Assembly: GCF_947090785.1 (NCBI RefSeq)
Contig: NZ_OX352320.1
Location: 868,001 to 932,000 of the forward strand
Length of the DNA stretch: 64,000 nucleotides
Source of the DNA: Rheinheimera sp. MM224
GTDB taxonomy: Bacteria > Pseudomonadota > Gammaproteobacteria > Enterobacterales > Alteromonadaceae
Reading direction: 5' to 3'
In this document: positions 45,510-55,603 of the stretch, in pieces
Position numbering within the stretch: the first letter of the stretch is position 1
How the letters are laid out: every line of letters starts with the position of its first letter
Notes under the pieces: generated by a model
Told to the model about the DNA's origin: nothing
Seen by the model: only the letters and a program-made list of their open reading frames with translations
The model's database searches: none
Translations under genes and position numbers: made by a program

Positions 45510-46148
45510 ATGAAAATTGCTGATATTCGCCGCAGTTACACTATGGACAGACTGGATCTGGATAAACTCAATGCCGATCCTTTTCTGCAGTTTGAAGGCT
45601 GGCTGAAAGACGCCGTAGCTGCAGAACTGCCCGATCCAACGGCTATGTGTGTAGCCACAGTGGATGCGTCAGGTCAGCCATCACAGCGTCTGGTTTTGCT
45701 GAAAGATGTCAGTAGCAAAGGTTTTGTGTTTTATACCAACTTAGGCAGCCGTAAGGCCTCTGAGCTGGAACACAACCCTAAAGTTTGTCTGCATTTTCCA
45801 TGGCATCCATTGGAGCGTCAGGTCATTGTTTATGGCACAGCAGAGCGGGTTCCGACCAGCCAGGTGATGAGTTATTTCTTATCCAGGCCTAAAGAAAGTC
45901 AGCTGGCGGCATGGGCTTCAGAGCAAAGCCGTCCTGTGTCAACCCGTCAGGTGTTGATGCAAAAGTTTGCTGAAATTAAACATAAATTTGAGCAAGGCGA
46001 AGTGCCGGTGCCATCCTTTTGGGGCGGCTTTTTAGTCAAACCCCATCAGATTGAATTCTGGCAAGGGGGCGAGCACAGGTTGCACGACCGTTTTATGTAC
46101 AAGCAGCAAGCAGACAGCAGCTGGGCCATAGAGCGTTTATGTCCATAA
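45510..46148 (+). CDS. pdxH: Pyridoxamine 5'-phosphate oxidase
   Basis: A 212-residue FMN enzyme. The FMN-binding segments [18 protein letters not shown] and [11 protein letters not shown], and the substrate-binding HRLHDRFMY near the end are typical. It makes pyridoxal 5'-phosphate. The terminal residues are RLCP where RLAP is usual. The last 10 bases overlap the TatD-family gene. Confidence 0.96.
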   Translation: MKIADIRRSYTMDRLDLDKLNADPFLQFEGWLKDAVAAELPDPTAMCVATVDASGQPSQRLVLLKDVSSKGFVFYTNLGSRKASELEHNPKVCLHFPWHPLERQVIVYGTAERVPTSQVMSYFLSRPKESQLAAWASEQSRPVSTRQVLMQKFAEIKHKFEQGEVPVPSFWGGFLVKPHQIEFWQGGEHRLHDRFMYKQQADSSWAIERLCP

Positions 46149-46939
46149 CCCTTCTTTTACAGGCCGCCGATACGCGGCCTGTATTATTTGATAGCCACTG
46201 CCATCTGGATTTGCCAGAGTTATTGCCTGAACTTGAGCTGCATTTGGCCAACGCCAAAGCTATGGGCGTTGAAGGCTTTTTAGTGCCTGCAGTGCAATCT
46301 TCAGCCTGGTTGCCTTTGCTGGAATTAAAGCAGCGTTATGGTTTTTACATTGCTTTGGGTGTACATCCCTGGTGGGCCAGCCAGTCTGAGCTTGATGCGT
46401 TGGTTGGACTTGAGGCTTTAGCAGCTTTACCCGAAGTAAACGCTATAGGCGAAATCGGGTTAGATTTTGCGCTGGATGAACAAAGTTTCGCTATGCAACA
46501 GCAGTGTTTTGAGCTGCAGTTGCAGCTGGCAGCCAAACTGAAAAAGCCTGTGATTTTGCACCATCGCAAATCACAAAATGAATTACTGCAGGTTATTAAA
46601 CAGCAGCAGTTTAGCCAAGGCGGCATTTTGCATGCGTTTTCGGGCAGCTTTGCGCAAGGAAAAGCCTTTCTTGATATGGGCTTTAAGCTCGGGATTGGCG
46701 GTACTATTACTTATGAGCGCGCTGAGAAAACCCGCAAAGCAGTAAAACAATTTCCGTTGGATGCTTTAGTGCTGGAAACCGATTCACCTTCGATGCCACT
46801 GAATGGTTTTCAGGGCCAAATCAATACACCAGCCCAGTTGCCTTTGGTGCTGAAAGCGCTGGCAGAATTAAGAGGTGAAGATCCGCTGCATATTGCACAA
46901 GTGCTGCAAAATACTACGATTCAGCTGTTCCCAACCTAA
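46139..46939 (+). CDS. TatD-family metal-dependent hydrolase, YjjV-like
   Basis: A 266-residue TIM-barrel hydrolase with metal ligands in DSHCHLD, GEIGLDF, HHRKSQ, HAFSG and ETDSP. The GEIGLDF and [10 protein letters not shown] segments place it in the YjjV branch of TatD proteins. TatD-type enzymes are DNases or RNases, but the substrate of YjjV is not settled. It overlaps pdxH and converges on ytjB with a 4-base overlap. Confidence 0.9.
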   Translation: MSITLLLQAADTRPVLFDSHCHLDLPELLPELELHLANAKAMGVEGFLVPAVQSSAWLPLLELKQRYGFYIALGVHPWWASQSELDALVGLEALAALPEVNAIGEIGLDFALDEQSFAMQQQCFELQLQLAAKLKKPVILHHRKSQNELLQVIKQQQFSQGGILHAFSGSFAQGKAFLDMGFKLGIGGTITYERAEKTRKAVKQFPLDALVLETDSPSMPLNGFQGQINTPAQLPLVLKALAELRGEDPLHIAQVLQNTTIQLFPT

Positions 46940-47550
46940 AGCAAATTAGCAGCATCCGCTTGTTTGCTGCGACGCCATTTTTGCCACTGATGAGTGATTT
47001 TGCTCCAGGTGCCGCGTAACATAAAAGCCACAACTCCTGCGAGTAACAACATCCAGAACACTTGCCGCATCAACTGCTGCCAGGCCTGAGTGACAGGCAA
47101 CAAGCTGGCATCCAGTTTCATACTGATTTTGATATAGCCAATGACCCGGCCTTCCTGAGTGATTTCCTGCACCATGGCAAGCAGCGCTTGTTCATGTTGA
47201 GGGGCGTACAACAGCTGAGCTGCTGCTGTGCCTTCTGAGGCAGACAACTTCACGCCGTTGGCGTCGTACACCACTACATCCTGCAAATAAGGTGTAGCGG
47301 CAATATGGGTGGTTAGCTGATTTAAGCTTTCCAACTGGTCATTATCAATAAGATAAGCAGCGGTATGAGACAAGGCCACTAGCGTCGAGCGCATCAGTTC
47401 GGCACTTTGTTGCTGGAATAAGAGTTCACCTTGCTGGTTACTGTTCCACCACCATTGTGAGAGCACCCAAATACCCAGCAGGGCCAGCAACAGCTGAGCC
47501 AGTCTGAAGTATTTTGAGTTTTTGTTGTGCTGATATCCGCTTAATTGCAT
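46936..47550 (-). CDS. AhpA/YtjB-family membrane protein
   Basis: A 204-residue protein with a membrane helix at about residues 16-35, a periplasmic domain, and a second helix at about residues 163-180, followed by a basic tail. It resembles the YtjB (Smp) family. As in E. coli, it lies divergently to serB, which supports the assignment. Function unknown. Confidence 0.82.
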   Translation of the reverse strand: MQLSGYQHNKNSKYFRLAQLLLALLGIWVLSQWWWNSNQQGELLFQQQSAELMRSTLVALSHTAAYLIDNDQLESLNQLTTHIAATPYLQDVVVYDANGVKLSASEGTAAAQLLYAPQHEQALLAMVQEITQEGRVIGYIKISMKLDASLLPVTQAWQQLMRQVFWMLLLAGVVAFMLRGTWSKITHQWQKWRRSKQADAANLL

Positions 47551-47633
47551 TAATTTGCCTGATTTTTACACTGACAATGGCTTAAAAATGTCGGTAGAAT
47601 GCCACGGCAACAGAATGAAGTACAGGTGGCCCT

Positions 47634-48695
47634 TTGAGCTTTTATTATAAGATTGACCCAAACTCCTTTGCTGACAACAGTTTAATTCAGTGGCTGACTG
47701 CGCAAGGTGTAGTAAAAGGCGTAGTACAAATGCATGCTTCCGGCTTTTATCAAAGCGAACGTGAAGCTGCTGACTCTGTTTCAGCGCCAGAATTCTGGGC
47801 CGGATTAGTCACAGGACAAAGCACAGCTAGCCTGCGGATTTTTTCCGGCAGCTTCACGCTATCGCAGCTATTTGCTGTGCTGCAGTTATTGCCTGCTGAT
47901 GCCGCTTATCGGTTAAGTTTGTATCGTCCTCACGCTGATTTAGCCTTGGCTGTGCGTATCGATTTACCTTTCGTCTTAAGCTCAGAGCAAATTCTGGCCT
48001 TACGCCAGTTGAGTGAGCAGTGGGCTGCGGAATTGGTCTACCTGCCAGCACCGGTGTTTTTACAGCAACCTGGTGTGCTGGTGATGGATATGGATTCCAC
48101 TGCTATTCAGATAGAGTGCATTGATGAGATTGCCAAACTGGCTGGTGTAGGCCCGCTGGTAGCAGCAGTGACAGCCCGCGCTATGAATGGCGAATTGGAT
48201 TTTGCGCAAAGCTTACGTCAGCGTGTCGCCACGCTCAAAGACGCACCGGATAGTATCCTGAAGCAAGTGCTGGATGCCGTGCCATTAATGCCGGGTTTAG
48301 AAGCCTTAGTGGCATTCTTACAGCAACATCAATGGCAAGTGGTGATCGCATCCGGCGGTTTTACCTATTTTACTGAAGCTTTGAAGCAGCGTTTACAGCT
48401 GACGGCCACTTTTGCTAATCAACTGGAAATCATCGATGGCAAGCTGACAGGCCAGGTGTTGGGTGAAGTGGTTGATGCTCAGACCAAAGCTGATGTGGTG
48501 CAGCAGATTGCCAGTCAATACCAAATTCCGTCCAGTCAGACTGTGGCTATTGGTGATGGCGCTAATGATTTACCTATGCTGGCTGTCGCAGCCCTTGGTG
48601 TGGCTTTTCATGCCAAACCTAAGGTACAGGCACAGGCCAAAGCGGCGATACGACAAGGTTCGTTATTGCAACTGCTGTATTTACTGGAAAGCTGA
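47634..48695 (+). CDS. serB: Phosphoserine phosphatase
   Basis: A 353-residue HAD enzyme. The N-terminal part (to about residue 140) is a regulatory domain. The phosphatase part has DMDSTAIQIE with the nucleophile Asp, the Ser/Thr motif IASGG, and GDGANDLPM. It makes serine from phosphoserine. The start is TTG, supported by CAGGTGG. The stop overlaps the next ATG by one base. Confidence 0.95.
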   Translation: MSFYYKIDPNSFADNSLIQWLTAQGVVKGVVQMHASGFYQSEREAADSVSAPEFWAGLVTGQSTASLRIFSGSFTLSQLFAVLQLLPADAAYRLSLYRPHADLALAVRIDLPFVLSSEQILALRQLSEQWAAELVYLPAPVFLQQPGVLVMDMDSTAIQIECIDEIAKLAGVGPLVAAVTARAMNGELDFAQSLRQRVATLKDAPDSILKQVLDAVPLMPGLEALVAFLQQHQWQVVIASGGFTYFTEALKQRLQLTATFANQLEIIDGKLTGQVLGEVVDAQTKADVVQQIASQYQIPSSQTVAIGDGANDLPMLAVAALGVAFHAKPKVQAQAKAAIRQGSLLQLLYLLES

Positions 48696-49591
48696 TGCAA
48701 CACCAGCAAAGCTCAGCCTGGCTTCATGTCGCTGATTATCAGCTGCATTTGCGGCATTTGACACCGGATAAAGCAGATTGCGCTTATCCAGTGCTGATGC
48801 TGCATGGGGCTATTGAAAACAGCCGGATTTTTTACAATGAAAAAGGCCGGGGTTTGGGCTGTTTTCTGGCAGACCGGGGTTTTGATGTCACTTGTGCTGA
48901 TTTTGCTGGCCGTGGTTTATCCAATCCTCAAGCTAGCAGGCGTTTTAATCACAGTCAGCAGCAACTGATTTGTTTAGATATTCCGTCTTTAATTAATCAT
49001 TTGTACCAGCAGCATCAGCAGCCTGTTGTGGTGATAGCGCATTCCTGGGCTGGTGTGGTGTTAGCGGCAAGTTTAGCCCGTTTTCCAGAGCTGCAGCCTA
49101 AGGTCAAAGCCATCATCACTTTTGGTAGCAAGCGGGTGATTAGCGTAGGTGGCTTTAAAAAGCGTCTGCATATAGATTTAGTCTGGAATCTTTTGTCGCC
49201 GCTACTTTGCCGTTTGTATGGTTATTTACCGGCAAAACAGTGGCGTTTTGGTGCGGACAACGAACCTGCTCAGTATTTGCTGGATACCATTGGCTGGATC
49301 CGTGGTCAGGCTTTTGTTGATCCGACTGATGGTTTTGACTATGCCGCAGCGTGCACTGATGTGAACTGGCCAGTCAGCTGGCATTTTGCCGCCATTAAAG
49401 ATCAGCTGTTAGGGCATCCGCTGGATGTGCAGGCTTTTCTTGCGGAAACTGGTTTAAATTCAGGGCGTTATACCTTGCTCGGCAAAGCGCAGGGTCATCA
49501 GCATGACTATGATCATATTTCTATGCTGACTCATCCAAGCGCTGCTACCGATCATTTTGCGGAACTTGAATTGTGGTTAAAGCAGATTTAG
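48695..49591 (+). CDS. Alpha/beta hydrolase-fold protein
   Basis: A 298-residue protein with a typical LHGAIENSRIFY oxyanion region at about residue 37 and a C-terminal His in HDYDHISMLTHP. The nucleophile elbow is A-H-S-W-A-G around Ser117, so both usual glycines of GxSxG are alanine. The substrate is not evident. It is translationally coupled to serB. Confidence 0.82.
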   Translation: MQHQQSSAWLHVADYQLHLRHLTPDKADCAYPVLMLHGAIENSRIFYNEKGRGLGCFLADRGFDVTCADFAGRGLSNPQASRRFNHSQQQLICLDIPSLINHLYQQHQQPVVVIAHSWAGVVLAASLARFPELQPKVKAIITFGSKRVISVGGFKKRLHIDLVWNLLSPLLCRLYGYLPAKQWRFGADNEPAQYLLDTIGWIRGQAFVDPTDGFDYAAACTDVNWPVSWHFAAIKDQLLGHPLDVQAFLAETGLNSGRYTLLGKAQGHQHDYDHISMLTHPSAATDHFAELELWLKQI

Positions 49592-49631
49592 TTTTGCTCT
49601 TTTGAAAGAGCCGGTTTTATTCAGGCCACTT

Positions 49632-52181
49632 TTATTCAGGCAACTTAATACTTGCCAACAAAGCCAGCCGTTTTTGCTGTTGTGCTGCAATGTGCTCGTT
49701 GCTGACGCTATAACGCAATAAAACCTCGTCCGTGATATCCACTACATCACCCACACCCACCACACTCCAGAGTTCTTCTTCCAGCACTTTAGCTTTATGA
49801 ATAGCATAGGTACTGACATACCCCAGCTCTTTGGCAATATGCTCGGTATCAGGGCGACCAGTGCGGGATAAAAAGATCTTAAAAGCGAACAGCAGATCGT
49901 TTTGTAGTACGTCATAGACAAAATCTTTTTTTGCGCTGTAGAGCTGAAAATCAAAATCAAATTTGGTTTCGAAGCTCTGTTCTATGTTGTCTTGTTCGGG
50001 TGTAAAACGTAAAAACACCTCATAGCTGAAAGGTACTTCCTGGCGTTTCATCTTTTTCAGCTGATTGGCAAACTGCAAATTGGTGGCATTGTTTTTCAAC
50101 AGCGGCAGCATAGTGATGGACTCAGGGCCTTCACTAAACTGAGCCAGCAGCTTATGTAAAGCGCTGGGTTTAGCACCCATAGCCACTACATCCAGGTTGT
50201 AACGAACCCCCTGGCGATGCACGTAAAATGCAAAGGTATCCAAAGCTTTCACGTACATATTACGCAGAGCAGGGCCAAGACCCGGAAACTTAGGCGTCTC
50301 CTCTGCCATCGTCAGCTTACTTCTGTTGTTATTAATCAGCTGCTGGAAGAATATTTTACCTGCATGATCATTAGTTGGGTCGATCACCCGCATATTCATA
50401 ATCAGTTTGTTTTTGCTGACCGCCATCACTTCATAAGCTAAGCCCGAGAGCTGGTGCTTTGTCGTGATCTTTTGCAGCTCTGGCAAACTGATTTTAACCG
50501 TATCGCCTTTTGAAAAGCTGACAGGTTCAGCACATTCAAGTTGCAAACCTTTACTGGAGAAATCCCGGCTAAAAGACTGAATATCTTCACCTTTAGCTTG
50601 TTCCAGCATGACTGTGGTTTTATATAAAAACCGGCTTTCAGAGCGTAAATTGACGTACTGCACTGAAGCACTTTCAATAGGGGACGTTTGTTCCAGTTTG
50701 GCATGACCAAAGACTTTCAGCTGATTCAGCAAAGCCGCATCATAAGTCATGGCTTTATACAGACTATTGCTTTGTGCTGTACTGATATCGGTCAGCGCCA
50801 CAATGTAGCGCAAGTTACGGATAAAGTTGGAAATTAAAGGCGTCGGTGGCTGATTCAGCTTTTGTACTTCCTGATCGGCACTATTAGGTAACGACAACGG
50901 AATATGGGCATGAGCAGGCACAGTGCGCAGTACTGACATACGAAAAGCACGGAAGCTGGGCTTGGCAGCGCCAAAACCAAAAAATACCGTTTTCAGTTCA
51001 GGATACTGCATCAGCTCTTCGGTCGTGGCTGAATAAAAAAACAACCGGCCTTTGGCTGCATGGGTAAAGGTGTACAGCACAGTACTGTTTTCATTCGCTT
51101 CTTTGCCCAGGCATTGCTTTAAACGCCGCACATGCAGTAGCTGGGGTAACACATTCTGCTGACGTTCATCCTGAAAATAATGCATCAGATGTCTGTTATT
51201 TTCAGTGGTTAACACGCAGGCAGGCGATGCTTTGCCTTCATGAACAGACAGAAACACCGGTAACGAGCTGATGCGCGGCAGGTAAAACTGCTCATAGCCC
51301 TTAATAAAGACCGCTTCATAAGTATTATCCAGATTGACCTTGTAGCGTCTTTTATTACCGTGGATAAAATGATGCAGAAACTCTGAAAAGCCTTTTTCAT
51401 CAGCCAAAGGTAAACGTTTCAACCGAACGTAGTAGCTTTTATCCGCCGCTTCACTGTCAATCACCTGATACGGGATGCCGTTGTTGATGCCAAGGGCAAA
51501 CTCTTGCTCTAAGCCACGGAAAAATATGGCAACTTTTTGCCCGGCAGTCAGTTCTATCGCCAGTGGTATTTTTATTTTGCAGCCGGATACAGACAAGTCG
51601 CTGGTCGTGGCAGGAAAACGTTCTTCGTCCTGCAATACCACTTCGATGTCGATGGAGAAGTTCATCCGCTCTTCACGGCGCACACTGTAACCGGCAAAGC
51701 GGATCAGATGAGCTGCTTTATAGTCATTGGCTGTTGCATCTATATCAGAGGGTATCGCAGCTAAATCCCTGGTGTCAGAAACTTCACCGGACAACACATC
51801 CTGCAATCTTTTATTGGTTTCCTGCTGATGCCGTACTCTGAAGTTGTTCGTGGTGTTGGTGACATCTTCAAAAATACCAATAGTGTACTGACCGTATTGT
51901 TTCAGACCTTTTTCGAAGGTTTGAATAGCAAGTTCATCCAGATAATGGGTTTGACCTTTATAATCAAAAGGACGCACATCGCCGTCGACCCTGCCACGTA
52001 AATCGATATAATAGCTGCACGGCTGCGCCAACCGCTTCAATTCCATTTTGATCAGGAATTGCTGCGATTTAGCTAAATCACCGGTCAATAGCCGAAACTC
52101 CTCATCAAACAGCTCTGTGTTAATAAGGGGTTTCAGGCGTTCCAGGACGCTACTATGAGCTTGTAAGTCGTTTGTTGTCAT
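49632..52181 (-). CDS. Large protein with two PilZ c-di-GMP-binding domains
   Basis: An 849-residue soluble protein. PilZ motifs occur twice: RREER at 168-172 with DLSVSG about 27 residues later, and RSESR from 513 with DFSSKG. Both carry the RxxxR and DxSxxG residues that contact c-di-GMP. Between and after them are long helical and mixed regions of unknown function. The protein is likely an effector of the c-di-GMP made by GGDEF proteins such as that at 13873. It is divergent from radA. Confidence 0.85.
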   Translation of the reverse strand: MTTNDLQAHSSVLERLKPLINTELFDEEFRLLTGDLAKSQQFLIKMELKRLAQPCSYYIDLRGRVDGDVRPFDYKGQTHYLDELAIQTFEKGLKQYGQYTIGIFEDVTNTTNNFRVRHQQETNKRLQDVLSGEVSDTRDLAAIPSDIDATANDYKAAHLIRFAGYSVRREERMNFSIDIEVVLQDEERFPATTSDLSVSGCKIKIPLAIELTAGQKVAIFFRGLEQEFALGINNGIPYQVIDSEAADKSYYVRLKRLPLADEKGFSEFLHHFIHGNKRRYKVNLDNTYEAVFIKGYEQFYLPRISSLPVFLSVHEGKASPACVLTTENNRHLMHYFQDERQQNVLPQLLHVRRLKQCLGKEANENSTVLYTFTHAAKGRLFFYSATTEELMQYPELKTVFFGFGAAKPSFRAFRMSVLRTVPAHAHIPLSLPNSADQEVQKLNQPPTPLISNFIRNLRYIVALTDISTAQSNSLYKAMTYDAALLNQLKVFGHAKLEQTSPIESASVQYVNLRSESRFLYKTTVMLEQAKGEDIQSFSRDFSSKGLQLECAEPVSFSKGDTVKISLPELQKITTKHQLSGLAYEVMAVSKNKLIMNMRVIDPTNDHAGKIFFQQLINNNRSKLTMAEETPKFPGLGPALRNMYVKALDTFAFYVHRQGVRYNLDVVAMGAKPSALHKLLAQFSEGPESITMLPLLKNNATNLQFANQLKKMKRQEVPFSYEVFLRFTPEQDNIEQSFETKFDFDFQLYSAKKDFVYDVLQNDLLFAFKIFLSRTGRPDTEHIAKELGYVSTYAIHKAKVLEEELWSVVGVGDVVDITDEVLLRYSVSNEHIAAQQQKRLALLASIKLPE

Positions 52182-52296
52182 GCTCTCTTAAACACTGACA
52201 GGGCTGTGGCGAGCTCTGTATGAATAATTTGGGTTAGAGTAGAACCAGTGCGATGTAAAAGCAATAATCGTGCCTTTTAATAAGAAGAGATAAAAA

Positions 52297-53655
52297 ATGG
52301 CTAAAACTAAGAGCGCGTACGTCTGTAATGACTGTGGCGCTGACTTTGTCCGCTGGCAAGGCCAATGCACTGAGTGTGGCACCTGGAATAGTATCAGCGA
52401 AGTGCGTTTACCCAGCGTCACAAAACAGCAACGTTTTGACGGTTATGCCGGCGCTACTGCAGCTAAGGTGATCCGGCTTGACCAGGTTGACTTGCAGGAT
52501 GTGCCACGTTTTAGCTCTGGTTTTGCTGAATTCGACCGCGTGCTGGGTGGCGGTATAGTGCCAGGCTCCGCCATATTAATTGGTGGCAGCCCTGGTGCTG
52601 GTAAAAGTACGCTACTGCTGCAAATTATGTGTGGTTTAGCCACTACAGACAAAGCTTTGTACGTCACAGGTGAAGAGTCGCTGCAACAAGTGGCGCTTCG
52701 GGCCAACAGATTAGGTCTACCGACACAAAACTTAATGATGCTGGCCGAAACTAATGTTGAAACTATTTGCCAGCTGGCACAGCAGGAAAAGCCACGCATT
52801 ATGGTCATCGACTCGATTCAGGTGATGCAGATGACAGATATTCAGTCTGCACCTGGTAGCGTGTCGCAAGTGCGGGAAAGTGCGGCTTATTTAACGCGTT
52901 TTGCTAAGCAGCACAATGTGGCTGTCATTATGGTCGGTCATGTCACTAAAGATGGCTCCCTGGCTGGTCCCAAAGTACTGGAGCATTGCATCGACTGTTC
53001 TATTTTACTGGATGGTGATACCGACAACAGATTCCGCACTTTACGTGGCAATAAAAACCGTTTTGGAGCTGTTAATGAACTGGGCGTCTTTGCGATGACA
53101 GGGCAGGGCATGCGTGAGGTGAAAAACCCATCCGCTATATTTTTAAGCCGGGGTAAAGAAGATACGCCAGGCTCTATCGTCATGGTGTTGTGGGAAGGAA
53201 CCCGGCCTTTGCTGGTGGAAATTCAGGGCTTAGTCGATTATTCGCCATTAAATAATCCGCGCCGTGTCACCTTGGGTATGGAGCAAAACCGTATTTCGAT
53301 GTTGCTCGCTGTATTACACCGTCATGCAGGCATTCAAATGGCCGATCAGGATGTGTTTGTGAACGTGGTAGGTGGTGTCAAGGTCAATGAAACCAGTGCT
53401 GACTTAGCTACTTTATTGGCATTAGTCTCGAGTTTTAAAAATAAAGCTTTGCCTAACGAGCTGGTGGTATTTGGTGAAGTGGGTTTGTCCGGTGAAATCC
53501 GCCCTGTACCCAGTGGCCAGGAGCGCTTAAAAGAAGCAGCGAAACATGGCTTTAAACGCGCGATAGTACCAGTGGCTAACGCGCCGAAAGAAGCTATTCC
53601 GGGAATGACAGTAGTCGCAGTCAGTAAGTTGTCTGAAGCATTGGACGCTTTGTAA
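52297..53655 (+). CDS. radA: DNA repair protein RadA
   Basis: A 452-residue RecA-like branch-migration ATPase. It has an N-terminal four-cysteine zinc finger (CNDCGADFVRWQGQCTEC), Walker A GGSPGAGKST, the RadA-specific KNRFG motif and a C-terminal Lon-protease-like domain (about 275-450). It processes recombination intermediates. The ATG follows an AAGAAGAGA site. Confidence 0.97.
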   Translation: MAKTKSAYVCNDCGADFVRWQGQCTECGTWNSISEVRLPSVTKQQRFDGYAGATAAKVIRLDQVDLQDVPRFSSGFAEFDRVLGGGIVPGSAILIGGSPGAGKSTLLLQIMCGLATTDKALYVTGEESLQQVALRANRLGLPTQNLMMLAETNVETICQLAQQEKPRIMVIDSIQVMQMTDIQSAPGSVSQVRESAAYLTRFAKQHNVAVIMVGHVTKDGSLAGPKVLEHCIDCSILLDGDTDNRFRTLRGNKNRFGAVNELGVFAMTGQGMREVKNPSAIFLSRGKEDTPGSIVMVLWEGTRPLLVEIQGLVDYSPLNNPRRVTLGMEQNRISMLLAVLHRHAGIQMADQDVFVNVVGGVKVNETSADLATLLALVSSFKNKALPNELVVFGEVGLSGEIRPVPSGQERLKEAAKHGFKRAIVPVANAPKEAIPGMTVVAVSKLSEALDAL

Positions 53656-53675
53656 ACGCAAAGTTACGCATAAGC

Positions 53676-53715
53676 AGACATAAAAAAACGGCCTAAAAGC
53701 CGTTTTTTTATGTCT
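53676..53715. terminator. Bidirectional terminator between radA and bamD
   Basis: A perfect 17-base stem (53676-53692 with 53699-53715) with a 6-base loop. It carries seven A before CGGC and seven T after GCCG, so both strands show a stem plus T-run. Confidence 0.92.
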
Positions 53716-53749
53716 GTCTTTATACCCTAAGTCATAGGACGACGGGATA

Positions 53750-54502
53750 TTAATTCAGAGCGTTAGGGAAGTTCAGCAACAACACCGCTTTGGCATCATC
53801 ACGTAATTTCACTAAGCCTAATTTGTCATAACTGTCGACCATGATCACCAGGGCTTGTTCTACTTGTGGCGAATCGCGGTAGTACTCAACTATGTATTTA
53901 CAGCGGTTGGCTGCAGCTAAATGTGCACCACGGCGGATGTAATAGTCTGCAACCAGCAATTCGTAGCGCACCAGCGTTTCTTTAATGGCAAACATACGCT
54001 TTCTGGCATCATTAGCATATTTACTGTTCGGGTAAGTGCTAACCAGGATTTTGAAATCTTCAAAACCTTGTTTGGTACTGGACATATCGCGGTCTGCGCG
54101 GTCGATGCCGACAAACTCCTGAAACGCATTTTCATCGACTTTAATATTGCTTAAACCACGCATGTAATAGGCGTAATCCAGATCCGGATGGTTTGGGTTT
54201 AAGCGGATAAAACGGTCGATACTGGCTAACGACTGGGTGGTATCGCCGCTTTGGTAATAAGCATAAATCAAATCCAGTTGCACCTGACGGGACAATGGAC
54301 CAAATGGATAACGGCTTTCCATGGCTCTTAACAGTTCAATAGCTCTGTTATACAGACCGGAATCCAGCACATTTTTGGCTTCGTCATACATTTGTTGAGC
54401 AGACTGGTTGGTATTTACCAGTTCTTCTTCAGCATTTTTGTTCCCCGCACAGGCGGTTAGTGTTAAAGCTAGGGCGATTATGGCTAAAAAATTCACTTTC
54501 AT
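53750..54502 (-). CDS. bamD: Outer-membrane assembly lipoprotein BamD
   Basis: A 250-residue lipoprotein with lipobox LTAC (Cys at about residue 18) and five TPR-like helical repeats (NRAIELLRAMESRYPFG, QVQLDLIYAYYQSGD, YAYYMRGL). It is part of the Bam complex that inserts beta-barrels such as the TonB receptor and porin here. It lies divergently to rluD, as in related genomes. Confidence 0.95.
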   Translation of the reverse strand: MKVNFLAIIALALTLTACAGNKNAEEELVNTNQSAQQMYDEAKNVLDSGLYNRAIELLRAMESRYPFGPLSRQVQLDLIYAYYQSGDTTQSLASIDRFIRLNPNHPDLDYAYYMRGLSNIKVDENAFQEFVGIDRADRDMSSTKQGFEDFKILVSTYPNSKYANDARKRMFAIKETLVRYELLVADYYIRRGAHLAAANRCKYIVEYYRDSPQVEQALVIMVDSYDKLGLVKLRDDAKAVLLLNFPNALN

Positions 54503-54628
54503 TTAAAAATCCGCTACTACTTAAACCTATTGGCTATTTAGTCTGGAGTAAAACCGTTAAAATAACCTTTTAAGGCCCGATTCTAACCCAGACAGTTCGG
54601 GTATGCACACAGGATAACTGGTTCCGAC

Positions 54629-55603
54629 ATGACAAAACAGATAAAACTTGCAGAAATTGTACCTGACCATCTATTTGGTAAGCGCTTAGATCAGGTATTG
54701 GCCGAAATGTTCCCGGACTATTCGCGTTCAAGAATAAAAGAATGGATTTTAGCCGATTGGGTTCAAATCAATGGCCAGCTATGTAACACCCCCAGAGAAA
54801 AATTGCTGGGCGGGGAGTCTGTATTGATCCAGGCCGAGTTACCGGATGACGAACGCTTTGAAGCTGAGCCTATCGATCTGAATATCGTTTATGAAGACGA
54901 GCACATTATGGTGATCAATAAGCCTGCGGGTTTAGTGGTGCATCCTGGTGCCGGTAATGCCGACGGTACTTTATTAAATGCCTTGTTACACCACTGTCCT
55001 TCTATTGCTGAAGTGCCACGTGCCGGCATAGTACATCGTCTGGATAAAGACACCACAGGTTTAATGGTGATAGCCAAAACTATTCCGGCTCAGACCCATT
55101 TGGTTGAAGCTATGCAGGAACGGGAAATTACCCGTGAATACGAAGCAATTTGCCACGGCACTATGACAGCGGGCGGTACAGTGGATGAGCCAATAGGCCG
55201 TCACCCCACCAAACGTACTCATATGGCAGTGACCAGTTCAGGTCGCCCTGCAGTGACTCACTACCGTGTGATGGAAAAATTCCGTGCTCATACCCGTTTG
55301 CGTTTACGTCTGGAATCTGGCCGTACTCACCAAATTCGTGTGCATATGACCTACATTAACTATCCGCTGGTTGGTGATCCTGTCTACGCAGGTCGTCCAC
55401 GTCCACCGCGTAAAGCAGATGAAGCTCTGTTAACTGTATTACGTGCTTTTAAACGGCAGGCGTTGCATGCAGCTATGCTGCGTTTAGCTCACCCTATTAC
55501 CAGTGAAATTATGGAATGGCATGCACCAATTCCTGACGATATGGTCGAGCTGACTCAGGCCTTACGTGAAGACACTGACATTCACGGTCTGGATTTTGCC
55601 TGA
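54629..55603 (+). CDS. rluD: 23S rRNA pseudouridine(1911/1915/1917) synthase
   Basis: A 324-residue enzyme with an N-terminal S4 RNA-binding domain (about 18-80) and a catalytic domain. The catalytic Asp139 lies in HRLDKDTTG, at the same position as in E. coli RluD. It modifies helix 69 of 23S rRNA. The stop overlaps the next start (TGATG). Confidence 0.96.
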   Translation: MTKQIKLAEIVPDHLFGKRLDQVLAEMFPDYSRSRIKEWILADWVQINGQLCNTPREKLLGGESVLIQAELPDDERFEAEPIDLNIVYEDEHIMVINKPAGLVVHPGAGNADGTLLNALLHHCPSIAEVPRAGIVHRLDKDTTGLMVIAKTIPAQTHLVEAMQEREITREYEAICHGTMTAGGTVDEPIGRHPTKRTHMAVTSSGRPAVTHYRVMEKFRAHTRLRLRLESGRTHQIRVHMTYINYPLVGDPVYAGRPRPPRKADEALLTVLRAFKRQALHAAMLRLAHPITSEIMEWHAPIPDDMVELTQALREDTDIHGLDFA

